5,107 bases of DNA from Actinomycetes bacterium (GCA_021811025.1 JAJZPX010000178.1:1-5107); one strand, 5' to 3'. Counted from the stretch's first letter, positions 1-4,915 are shown. Numbers and translations are program-made. Notes: a model not told the origin generated them from the sequence alone.

Positions 1-43
1 TGAGCGCGAGCAGGCCGTATTCGCTCTTCGCCGTGAGTCGCAT
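1..43 (-). CDS. Rrf2-family transcriptional regulator, N-terminal fragment
   Basis: The first 14 codons (MRLTAKSEYGLLAL) read from an ATG at 43-41 and run off the left edge of the window. This start is the characteristic opening of Rrf2-family winged-helix regulators (IscR, CymR, NsrR and relatives), where it forms the first helix of the DNA-binding domain. A Shine-Dalgarno-like GAGGGA lies at 54-49, 5 bases before the ATG. A strong promoter and a palindromic operator lie just upstream (72-125), so autoregulation is likely by inference. Family members sense Fe-S clusters, NO, cysteine metabolism or redox state. The effector cannot be told here, because the cysteine region would lie outside the window. 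Confidence 0.8.
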   Translation of the reverse strand, partial: MRLTAKSEYGLLAL

Positions 44-71
44 CCGGGTCCCTCGGCCGAGGCCGCACAAT

Positions 72-90
72 CCTTACCGAAACGGTATGG
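72..90. promoter_or_regulatory. Palindromic operator beside the start point of the Rrf2 gene
   Basis: TACCG-AAA-CGGTA (75-87) is a perfect inverted repeat with a 3-base centre. CC at 72-73 and GG at 89-90 extend the symmetry around one mismatched position on each side. It sits directly downstream of the -10 box, covering the predicted start point and about the first 18 transcribed bases, where bound protein would block initiation. The most economical reading is autorepression by the Rrf2 protein encoded next to it; the binder is inferred. Confidence 0.5.
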
Positions 91-96
91 ATTGAC

Positions 97-125
97 ACGA
101 TAGGCCCGGCGAGGACGGGTGTCAA
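97..125 (-). promoter_or_regulatory. Promoter of the Rrf2-family gene
   Basis: On the minus strand a perfect -35 box TTGACA (125-120) is followed by exactly 17 bp and then a -10 box TATCGT (102-97), which fits TAnnnT. Transcription should start near 90, giving a leader of about 45 bases before the ATG at 43. The -35 box begins only about 20 bp after the stop codon of the upstream gene (145-147), so the regulator probably has its own promoter rather than relying on readthrough. Confidence 0.65.
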
Positions 126-144
126 GGCGCACTGCGGGAGGCCG

Positions 145-843
145 TCAGGCGGCGGGACATCCGGGCTCGTGGGCGGCCGCGTGCAGGATCGACAGCAGCT
201 CGCCGACGTCGATGTTCGCGATCGGCACGAGCAGCACGACCGCCTGCCGGTGGCGCAGGTGGCCGGACGCGACGAGGTCGCGGATCTCGCGCAGGTTCTG
301 GATGGAGACGGTGCGCATCACGTCGTGCAGACGGCGCTGCCGCACCGCGACCTTGAACACGTCGGCGTTCTGCTGGCCCTCGACCACGAAGAGCGCCGTC
401 GCGTCGGTCCCGCCCAACGCCTCGCGACGCGACGCGAGCTCCTCCACGTAGTGCGTCGCGGTGGCGAAGCTGACCGGCCGGTCGACGCAGCGGGTGAGGA
501 TCGACACGCCGCCATCGGATCGCCACATGCCGTCGGTGTCCACCTCGAACCCGAGCGTCACGCCGATGTCGTGGACGTCCCGGCGGAAGGCGTGCCGCCG
601 GCGCGCCTCTTCGTCGTCGGCTGCGGTGGGTGGAGGGGCCTCGACCGCGTGCAGGACTGTGCCGTCGACGGGCGGCTCCTGCTCCCGCGCGGCTAGGTCG
701 TGGAGGTCGGTGGTGAGCGCGTCCCTCGCGTCCATGGTGAGCAACTCCGCGAGGCGCGGGTTGCTGACCTGGAGCTCGATCCCGAAGACTTGCAGCACCG
801 GGTGTCGGTCGCCGCCGTCCGTCCGGTCCGATCCGCCGTCCAT
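145..843 (-). CDS. Hypothetical protein, soluble, 232 residues
   Basis: I do not recognise the family. An ATG at 843-841 is preceded by AAGGGGG (856-850) at a 6-base spacing, a good ribosome binding site; the stop is TGA. No signal peptide or membrane segment is visible. Residues 1-90 are acidic and proline-rich in places, with a probable linker at 54-80. The C-terminal part, about 90-225, looks like a compact alpha/beta domain. It contains a segment around GFEVDTDGMW (98-107), a helix HYVEELASRREAL (131-143), a hydrophobic strand ALFVVE (150-155), a basic helix VAVRQRRLHDVMR (165-177), and a strand AVVLLVPIANID (201-212) leading into a last helix. The alternation of hydrophobic strands with charged helices supports a real protein and argues against the overlapping plus-strand frames. 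It lies upstream of the Rrf2 gene on the same strand, and a CRP-like site lies 59-74 bp before its start. Confidence 0.7.
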   Translation of the reverse strand: MDGGSDRTDGGDRHPVLQVFGIELQVSNPRLAELLTMDARDALTTDLHDLAAREQEPPVDGTVLHAVEAPPPTAADDEEARRRHAFRRDVHDIGVTLGFEVDTDGMWRSDGGVSILTRCVDRPVSFATATHYVEELASRREALGGTDATALFVVEGQQNADVFKVAVRQRRLHDVMRTVSIQNLREIRDLVASGHLRHRQAVVLLVPIANIDVGELLSILHAAAHEPGCPAA

Positions 844-901
844 TGCGGGCCCCCTTACGTCGGGTGTCTCGCTCTGAATCGGCAGATCGGGTGCGCTGTG
901 A

Positions 902-917
902 TGTGACGTGCGTCACT
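902..917. promoter_or_regulatory. CRP/FNR-type operator upstream of the hypothetical gene
   Basis: TGTGACGTGCGTCACT matches the CRP consensus TGTGA-N6-TCACA at 9 of 10 positions. The core GTGACG-TG-CGTCAC (903-916) is perfectly symmetric. Its centre is about 66 bp before the ATG of the minus-strand gene at 843. No clear -10 box was found downstream of it, so whether it activates or represses is unknown. Regulators of the CRP family, including actinobacterial ones, are known to use this consensus; assignment of the binder is inference. Confidence 0.5.
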
Positions 918-1003
918 CTTGTCGCGCCACTTCTACCGCTCGTCGGAACGGACGCACGTCGCGCGCGGTTCGTGCCCGTTCGGCATTTCGAACACGTGTC
1001 CGC

Positions 1004-1033
1004 TTGTTGCGCGAAGGAAGCATCTGCTAGCGT
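1004..1033 (+). promoter_or_regulatory. Possible extended -10 promoter reading into the hairpin cluster
   Basis: The plus strand has TGC followed by TAGCGT (1025-1033), an extended -10 pattern. TTGTTG (1004-1009) lies 18 bp before it as a weak -35 box. Transcription would start near 1040 and run through the hairpin cluster to the terminator at 1120-1163. No plus-strand gene follows. The motif is weak and could be chance. Confidence 0.25.
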
Positions 1034-1037
1034 GGGT

Positions 1038-1165
1038 CTCCCGCTTTCGCGGGGAACGTACGCTGGGTGAGTCCATGGCTGACAGCCACAGGGTGGCCAG
1101 AGCCCGCTGGATTGCCGTAGGAAGGCCCCAAGAGGGACTCGTCAGGTCCTCCTGGGGCCTTCCGT
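1038..1165 (+). ncRNA. Candidate small structured RNA, unassigned
   Basis: A run of short perfect stems occurs in a non-coding stretch: CCCGC/GCGGG with a TTTC loop (1040-1053), enclosed by AGCGT/ACGCT (1029-1033 and 1060-1064); TGGCT/AGCCA with a 3-base loop (1076-1088); and CCAG/CTGG (1097-1110). The strong hairpin at 1120-1163 follows directly and would end a plus-strand transcript. No known RNA family was matched with confidence. The strand is assigned only from the weak promoter at 1004-1033. Short GC-rich stems are common by chance in DNA of this composition. Confidence 0.22.
1120..1163 (-). terminator. Rib operon terminator hairpin, without U-tract
   Basis: A long inverted repeat begins 22 bases after the ribH stop. 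Arms GGAAGGCCCCA (1120-1130) and TGGGGCCTTCC (1153-1163) are perfectly complementary. The stem continues inward through GAGG/CCTC with one G-U pair and one bulge, to about 18 pairs closed by a short loop. No T-run follows on either strand. This resembles the GC-rich, U-less terminators known from Actinomycetota. The symmetry would allow it to stop transcripts from both directions. Confidence 0.75.
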
Positions 1166-1185
1166 TGCCTCGCGCCGGCGGCGCG

Positions 1186-1650
1186 TCAGCGCAGCGCCTT
1201 CAGGACGTTCACCATCTCGATGGCGGCCTCGGCCGCGTCCCAGCCCTTGTTGCCCGCCTTCGTGCCGGCGCGCTCCACGGCCTGCTCGATCGTGTCGGCC
1301 GTGATGACGCCGAACGAGACGGGCACGCCGGAGTCCAGCGACACCTTTGCGACTCCCTTGCTGACCTCGGCGGCGATGTAGTCGAAGTGCGGGGTGGCAC
1401 CGCGGATGACGACGCCGAGCGCCAGCACGGCGTCGTAGCGGCCGGAGGCCGCCATCGTCTGCGCGACGAGCGGTATCTCGAACGCGCCGGGCACCCAGGC
1501 CACGTCGATGTCGTCGTCGGCCGCGCCGTGGCGGGTCAGCGCGTCCTTCGCGCCGGAGAGCAGGCGCCCGCCGAGCAGCTCGTTGAAGCGGCTCACGACG
1601 ATGCCGACCTTCAGCCCGGTCCCGATCAGGTTCCCTTCGTAGACGGCCAT
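1186..1650 (-). CDS. ribH: 6,7-dimethyl-8-ribityllumazine synthase
   Basis: RibH condenses 5-amino-6-ribitylamino-uracil with 3,4-dihydroxy-2-butanone 4-phosphate to give lumazine, the penultimate riboflavin step; family members assemble as cytosolic pentamers or 60-mers. The 154 residues match the usual length. Visible signatures are RFNE (21-24), WVPGAFEIPL (52-61) in the substrate pocket, ALGVVIRGATPHFDYIA (77-93) with the catalytic histidine at 88, FGVITADTIEQA (113-124), and AGTKAGNKGWDAA (128-140). The ATG is one base after the ribBA stop. The ribosome binding site AGGAG (1660-1656) lies inside the last codons of ribBA at 5-base spacing, so translation should be coupled. The stop is TGA, unlike the TAG of the three genes upstream. 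The terminator follows 22 bases later. Confidence 0.97.
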   Translation of the reverse strand: MAVYEGNLIGTGLKVGIVVSRFNELLGGRLLSGAKDALTRHGAADDDIDVAWVPGAFEIPLVAQTMAASGRYDAVLALGVVIRGATPHFDYIAAEVSKGVAKVSLDSGVPVSFGVITADTIEQAVERAGTKAGNKGWDAAEAAIEMVNVLKALR

Positions 1651-1651
1651 G

Positions 1652-2878
1652 CTAGCTCCTCTCCTCCCCCGGCAGCTCCAGCCGGTGCGAAAGCTTCTCC
1701 CTCTTCGTGCGCAGGTAGCGCAGGTTCTCGGGGCACGCGGGCACCTCGAGCGGCACCTGCTCGGTCACGGAGAGCCCGTAGCCCTCCAGCCCGACGATCT
1801 TCGTCGGGTTGTTCGTCATCAGGCGCATCGACGTGATGCCGAGGTCCGCGAGTATCTGCGCCCCGATGCCGTAGTCGCGCAGGTCCGCGGGAAACCCGAG
1901 CGCCTCGTTCGCCTCGACCGTGTCGTGACCCTGCTCCTGCAGCTCGTACGCCTTCAGCTTGTTGGCGAGCCCGATGCCGCGCCCCTCGTGCCCGACGATA
2001 TAGAGGATCACGCCCGCGCTCTCGTTCTGCACCCTGCGCATGGCCTCCTCGAGCTGGTCGCCGCAGTCGCAGCGCATGCTGTGGAAGATGTCCCCGGTGA
2101 GGCACTCGGAATGGACGCGCACGAGCACGTCCGGACGTCCCGCCACGTCGCCGACGACGAGCGCCACGTGCGTGGAGCCGTCGAGGATCGAGCGGTAACC
2201 GTACGCCGTGAACTCGCCGGAGCGTGTGGGCAGACGGACGGTCGCCACTCGCTCGACCAGGCGCTCGTTTCTCCGCCTGTAGCGGATGAGCTCCGCGACG
2301 GTCGCCATCTTGAGGCCGAACTCGGAGGCGATCTTCTCGAGCTGCGGCCTCCGGGCCATCGTGCCGTCCGCGTTCATGACCTCGCAGATGACGCCCGCGG
2401 GGGCGAGGCCGGCGAGCCGCGCCAGGTCGACCGCCGCTTCCGTGTGCCCCGCGCGCTCGAGCACGCCGCCCGGCTGCGCGCGCAGCGGGAAGACGTGCCC
2501 CGGCATCGAGATATCCTCGGGACGCGTCTCGAGATCGATCGCGACGCGGATCGTCTCGGCGCGGTCCGCGGCCGAGATGCCCGTGGTGATGCGCCCCTTC
2601 GCCCCGATGCTGACGTGAAAGGCCGTGCCTTGCGCCGAGGTGTTGTTGAGGGTCATGGGCGGGATGCCGAGCCGATCCAGCTGTTCGCCCGTCATGGGGA
2701 GGCACAGGAGGCCGCGCGCGTGCGTCACCATGAAGTTGACGGATTCCGGAGTGACCTTCTCGGCCGCCATCACGAGATCGCCCTCGTTCTCGCGGTCCTC
2801 GTCGTCGACGACGACGAGCATCCGCCCAGCGCGGATCTCCTCGATCGCTTCCTCGATCGTTGCGAACGGCGACCCCAT
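1652..2878 (-). CDS. ribBA: Bifunctional 3,4-dihydroxy-2-butanone 4-phosphate synthase / GTP cyclohydrolase II
   Basis: This 408-residue fusion makes both riboflavin precursors. The N-terminal RibB domain (about 1-200) converts ribulose 5-phosphate to dihydroxybutanone phosphate. It shows the acidic metal-binding loop DDEDRENEGDL (25-35), THARGLLCLPM (52-62), PGHVFPLRA (126-134) and GHTEAAVDL (144-152). The C-terminal RibA domain (about 205-400) opens GTP. It has zinc ligands C259, C270 and C272 in HSECLTGDIFHSMRCDCGDQ, then GHEGRGIGL (296-304), LRDYGIGAQIL (333-343) and LMTNNPTK (353-360). All expected residues for both activities appear present. The ATG follows the ribE TAG with no gap. GGAGGG inside the ribE end serves as ribosome binding site at 7-base spacing. 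The stop is TAG. Fused RibBA is common in Actinomycetota, Firmicutes and plants. Confidence 0.97.
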   Translation of the reverse strand: MGSPFATIEEAIEEIRAGRMLVVVDDEDRENEGDLVMAAEKVTPESVNFMVTHARGLLCLPMTGEQLDRLGIPPMTLNNTSAQGTAFHVSIGAKGRITTGISAADRAETIRVAIDLETRPEDISMPGHVFPLRAQPGGVLERAGHTEAAVDLARLAGLAPAGVICEVMNADGTMARRPQLEKIASEFGLKMATVAELIRYRRRNERLVERVATVRLPTRSGEFTAYGYRSILDGSTHVALVVGDVAGRPDVLVRVHSECLTGDIFHSMRCDCGDQLEEAMRRVQNESAGVILYIVGHEGRGIGLANKLKAYELQEQGHDTVEANEALGFPADLRDYGIGAQILADLGITSMRLMTNNPTKIVGLEGYGLSVTEQVPLEVPACPENLRYLRTKREKLSHRLELPGEERS

Positions 2879-3550
2879 CTACCTGCCCTCCGATAGCTCT
2901 CGAAGGAGGTCGCCGAGGCGGCTCGTGCCCCGGCGGGCAGGGCCTCCCTCGGACTCGCCGAGGTAGCGGGCGATGTAGCGGGCAACGTACTTGCCGAGCA
3001 TGTCCGCCTCCATGTTGACTTCCGCGCCCACGGGCTTGTCCTTGAGCGTGGTGATCTCCTCGGTGTGCGGGATGACGGCTGCGGTGAAGCCGCCGGTCGC
3101 GAGGTCGGCGACCGTCAGCGAGATGCCGTCGACGGCCACCGAGCCCTTCGGCACCAGGTACGGCAGCACCGTCTCCGGGGCGGCGAACGTGTACAGCGTG
3201 GAGTTCCCCGCGGCCTGGCGCATGTGCAGCCTGCCGACGCCGTCCACGTGGCCGGACATGAAGTGGCCGCCGAAGCGGTCGGACATGCGCAGGGCGCGCT
3301 CGAGGTTGACGTGGCTGCCCTGGCGAAGTGCTCCCAGCGTCGTTCGGGCCAGGGTCTCCTCGCTCACGTCGACGAGGAAGGCGCCGCGGATGAACTTCGT
3401 GAGCGTGAGGCACGCGCCGTCTACCGCGACCGAGTCGCCGATCGCCATGTCCCGGCCGAAGTCGGGTGCGTACACCTCGAGGCGCACGCCGCCCGAGATC
3501 CGCTCGCTGCGCGTGACAATGCCCTGCGACTCGACGAGTCCCGTGAACAT
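2879..3550 (-). CDS. ribE: Riboflavin synthase, alpha subunit
   Basis: This enzyme dismutates two lumazine molecules to riboflavin plus the ribitylamino-uracil that RibH reuses. The 223 residues contain the two lumazine-binding repeats typical of the family. The first opens with MFTGLVE (1-7) and contains GDSVAVDGACLTL (38-50). The linker holds NLERALRMSDRFGGHFMSGH (82-101). The second repeat contains KGSVAVDGISLTV (135-147) and IPHTEEITTL (160-169), ending at VNMEADMLGKYVARYI (178-193). The last 25 or so residues are a variable polar tail. The ATG lies 3 bases after the ribD TAG, with the purine-rich end of ribD (GAGAGGGAG) as ribosome binding site. The stop TAG abuts the ATG of ribBA, so coupled translation is expected. 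Confidence 0.97.
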   Translation of the reverse strand: MFTGLVESQGIVTRSERISGGVRLEVYAPDFGRDMAIGDSVAVDGACLTLTKFIRGAFLVDVSEETLARTTLGALRQGSHVNLERALRMSDRFGGHFMSGHVDGVGRLHMRQAAGNSTLYTFAAPETVLPYLVPKGSVAVDGISLTVADLATGGFTAAVIPHTEEITTLKDKPVGAEVNMEADMLGKYVARYIARYLGESEGGPARRGTSRLGDLLRELSEGR

Positions 3551-3553
3551 CTC

Positions 3554-4255
3554 CTACTCCCTCTCTCTACGCCGCCACACCGTGACTGCGTCGTCTCCCG
3601 CGATCCCCGCCTCCACCGCGCGCATCCTCGCGTCGAGCCGCGCGGGGTCATCGTGCTCCACGCGGCCGGCGACGAGGGCGAGCGCGTCCGCCCCACCCAC
3701 CCCGCCGGCCATGACGACCACGAGCTCGTCGATGGCGTCCGCGCGCCACAGCGAGGCGAAGAGGCGCGGCCCCGGCTCGACGAGGACTCGCGTGACCCCG
3801 TGCGCCGCCAGTGCCGCGAGCGCGCCGTCGACGCCACGCTCGGCATCGTAGCGCAGCACGCGAGGCGGCGGGGCGAGCGGCGGAGGCGTGCCGTCGCCGG
3901 TGACTGCACGGTGTGGAAGGAGCACTACGATGGGCGCGGCGCCGTCCGTCAGGAGCCGCGACCCGGCGGGGGGCGCCGAGGACCGGCAGAGGATCGCTCG
4001 CACCGGCTGCCGTGGCGCGAGCGACCCGTCCGAGTCGCGCACGGTGAGTGACGGGTCGTCGACGGCGGCGGTGGAACAGCCGGCCAGCACCACATCGGCC
4101 GCAGCGCGCAAGCGCCGCGTGATCTCCGCCCCTCCCGCGCCGCTTATGACCGAGCGGACGCCGGGCGCGAGGGCGAGCTTCCCGTCGAGGGTGACGGCGA
4201 CCTTGACTTGAACCCACGGCAGCCCCGTGCGGACCGTCTTGAGCCACGCCTCGTT
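3554..4255 (-). CDS. ribD: RibD reductase domain (5-amino-6-(5-phosphoribosylamino)uracil reductase), in frame behind the TAG
   Basis: Directly after the TAG the same frame continues as NEAWLKTVRTGLPWV, then VAVTLDGKLA, and 48 codons later LRAAADVVLAGC and VDDPSLTVR. These are the successive conserved stretches of the NADPH-dependent RibD reductase. VLVEPGPRLFASLW and VDEL-like IDELVVVMAGGVGG mark its C-terminal part. Counted through the TAG, the protein would have 376 positions, normal for bifunctional RibD. The first usual start codon in frame is TTG at 4111-4109, which would remove the first strand and the conserved LDG of the NADPH and substrate site; a CTG lies 12 codons after the TAG. 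The fragment therefore has no convincing start of its own. The end (stop TAG) overlaps the ribE ribosome binding site. Possible explanations are sequence error, readthrough, unusual initiation or a young pseudogene. Confidence 0.75.
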   Translation of the reverse strand, partial: NEAWLKTVRTGLPWVQVKVAVTLDGKLALAPGVRSVISGAGGAEITRRLRAAADVVLAGCSTAAVDDPSLTVRDSDGSLAPRQPVRAILCRSSAPPAGSRLLTDGAAPIVVLLPHRAVTGDGTPPPLAPPPRVLRYDAERGVDGALAALAAHGVTRVLVEPGPRLFASLWRADAIDELVVVMAGGVGGADALALVAGRVEHDDPARLDARMRAVEAGIAGDDAVTVWRRRERE

Positions 4256-4684
4256 CTACTCCTCGAAGGGCGACGGGTCGGCCGCGAACCGCACCTCGAT
4301 GCCCGAGGCGCGCAAGGCCTCGGCTCCTCCGCCGTCGACCTCGGGGTTCGGGTCCGGCATGCCCGCCACCACCTCGGCGACGCCGGCCTTCCGCAAGGCC
4401 AGCGTGCAGGGCCCGGTTCGGCCCGTATGGTCGCACGGCTCGAGCGTCACGTACGCCGTCGCGCCGCGCGCGCGCTCGCCCGCCTGCGCGAGCGCGTTCA
4501 CCTCAGCATGAGGCTCGCCCGCGCGCGCGTGCCAGCCCTGGCCCACGATCGCGCCGTCGCGCACGACGACGCAACCGACGAGCGGGTTGGGCGAGGCGGT
4601 CCCTCGGCCGTTCTCGGCGAGCTCGAAAGCGCGCCGAAGGAAGGGGTCCGCAACAGCCGAGGCGGCGTCGGAAAACAGACGCAA
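4256..4684 (-). CDS. ribD: RibD deaminase domain (diaminohydroxyphosphoribosylaminopyrimidine deaminase), ended by an in-frame TAG
   Basis: RibD deaminates the pyrimidine made by RibA. All features of the zinc deaminase domain are present in 142 residues: SPNPLVGCVV (31-40), GEPHAEVNAL (56-65) with zinc ligand H59 and catalytic E61, and LEPCDHTGRTGPC (81-93) with zinc ligands C84 and C93, then DPNP (111-114). The start is TTG at 4684-4682. An in-frame TGA lies two codons upstream, and AGGAAG (4698-4693) is the ribosome binding site at 8-base spacing; there is no earlier start. That AGGAAG is also the 3' strand of riboswitch helix P1. A TAG at 4258-4256 stops the frame right after PSPFEE, where full-length RibD proteins continue into the reductase domain. 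The deaminase domain itself looks complete and could work alone. Confidence 0.88.
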   Translation of the reverse strand: MRLFSDAASAVADPFLRRAFELAENGRGTASPNPLVGCVVVRDGAIVGQGWHARAGEPHAEVNALAQAGERARGATAYVTLEPCDHTGRTGPCTLALRKAGVAEVVAGMPDPNPEVDGGGAEALRASGIEVRFAADPSPFEE

Positions 4685-4692
4685 GCGTCACA

Positions 4693-4806
4693 CTTCCTCT
4701 CCCGTCCGGACTGTGACCGTCGGCTCCGGGATCTCACCGGATCTGCCTCTGCCGAGGCTCGCGGGCTCTCACCGCCGGTGGGGACTTCCACCCCGCCCTG
4801 AAGAAG
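4693..4806 (-). promoter_or_regulatory. FMN riboswitch (RFN element) controlling the rib operon
   Basis: The minus strand from 4806 carries the conserved RFN blocks in order: CAGGGCGGGGTG and CCCCACCGGCGGT, then GAGCCCGCGAGC, then GATCCGGTGAGAT with CCCGGAGCCGACGGT, and finally AGTCCGGACGGGAG. These form the five-arm FMN aptamer. Closing helix P1 pairs CTTCTT (4806-4801) with AGGAAG (4698-4693), six pairs including one G-U. That AGGAAG is the ribD Shine-Dalgarno sequence, 8 bases before the TTG start, so FMN binding should hide it and block translation. No separate expression platform or terminator lies between aptamer and gene. Confidence 0.96.
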
Positions 4807-4816
4807 GTTCACGGGC

Positions 4817-4822
4817 ATTCTA
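4817..4822 (-). promoter_or_regulatory. Rib operon -10 box
   Basis: TAGAAT on the minus strand matches TATAAT at 5 of 6 positions. It predicts a start near 4810, only about 4 bases before riboswitch helix P1, which fits a transcript that begins almost with the aptamer. No TTGACA-like -35 box is seen at 17 bp; that place is filled by a C-rich run on this strand. Confidence 0.5.
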
Positions 4823-4867
4823 CACGAAGCGGGCGCGGGGGGCGCGGGGGCGCGGCTCGCGAGGGTG

Positions 4868-4915
4868 CGAGTGTGAGAGGCGGGGGACGTCGAGTGTGAT
4901 ACTGTGAGGCGTCCC
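4868..4915 (+). promoter_or_regulatory. Promoter region of the divergent membrane-protein gene
   Basis: TGT followed by GATACT (4895-4903 including the spacer base) resembles an extended -10 box, with a start expected near 4910, about 30 bases before the ATG at 4939. CGAGTGTGA occurs twice (4868-4876 and 4891-4899), 23 bp apart start to start, so both copies face nearly the same side of the helix; the second overlaps the -10 box. GGGACG (4884-4889) and CGTCCC (4910-4915) form an inverted repeat around it. No -35 box was recognised. Confidence 0.35.

Larger units (their letters stand above)
844..1185. other. Non-coding interval between the hypothetical gene and ribH
   Basis: No open frame with protein-like composition was found in these 342 bases on either strand. 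Going rightwards it holds the leader of the hypothetical gene (844 to about 900), the CRP-like site (902-917), an 8-bp palindrome ACACGTGT (992-999), a cluster of short hairpins (1029-1110) with a possible plus-strand promoter in front, and the large terminator hairpin of the rib operon (1120-1163). Confidence 0.6.

Noticed and set aside
169..696. Plus-strand open frame of 175 codons opposite the hypothetical gene
   Set aside because: Its Asp/His/Val-rich product looks like a mirror of the minus-strand frame. The minus-strand frame has better hydrophobic patterning and a good ribosome binding site.
1066..1112. Resemblance to RNase P RNA (GAGTCC, then AGGGTGGCCAG...CTGG)
   Set aside because: The rest of the molecule, including the GAGGAAAGTCC start and the terminal conserved ACAGAAA and TTATAG regions, is absent; the match is a short hairpin.
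1040..1120. Resemblance of GGGGAAC...GGGTGAGTCC to a c-di-AMP (ydaO) riboswitch core
   Set aside because: The conserved 3' half (CCCGACAGCTAAC-type segment) is not recognisable, no gene follows on the plus strand, and the resemblance rests on short GC-rich words.
919..1836. Plus-strand open frame of 305 codons
   Set aside because: It runs antisense through the non-coding interval and ribH. Its product is low-complexity and rich in Ala, Arg, Gly and His, and ribH on the other strand is unambiguous.
1626..3413. Minus-strand open frame of 595 codons
   Set aside because: It is a shifted frame over ribBA and ribE; its product is an Arg/Gly/His-rich string without domains, an effect of high GC at third codon positions.
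3065..4051. Plus-strand open frame of 328 codons
   Set aside because: It lies antisense to ribE and the RibD reductase region, both firmly identified, and shows no domain.
1652..4684. Genome-wide reassignment of TAG to a sense codon
   Set aside because: The TAG codons that end the ribD reductase, ribE and ribBA fall at natural C-termini, with ribosome binding sites and ATG starts immediately around them. They work as ordinary stops, and only the codon at 4258-4256 is misplaced.
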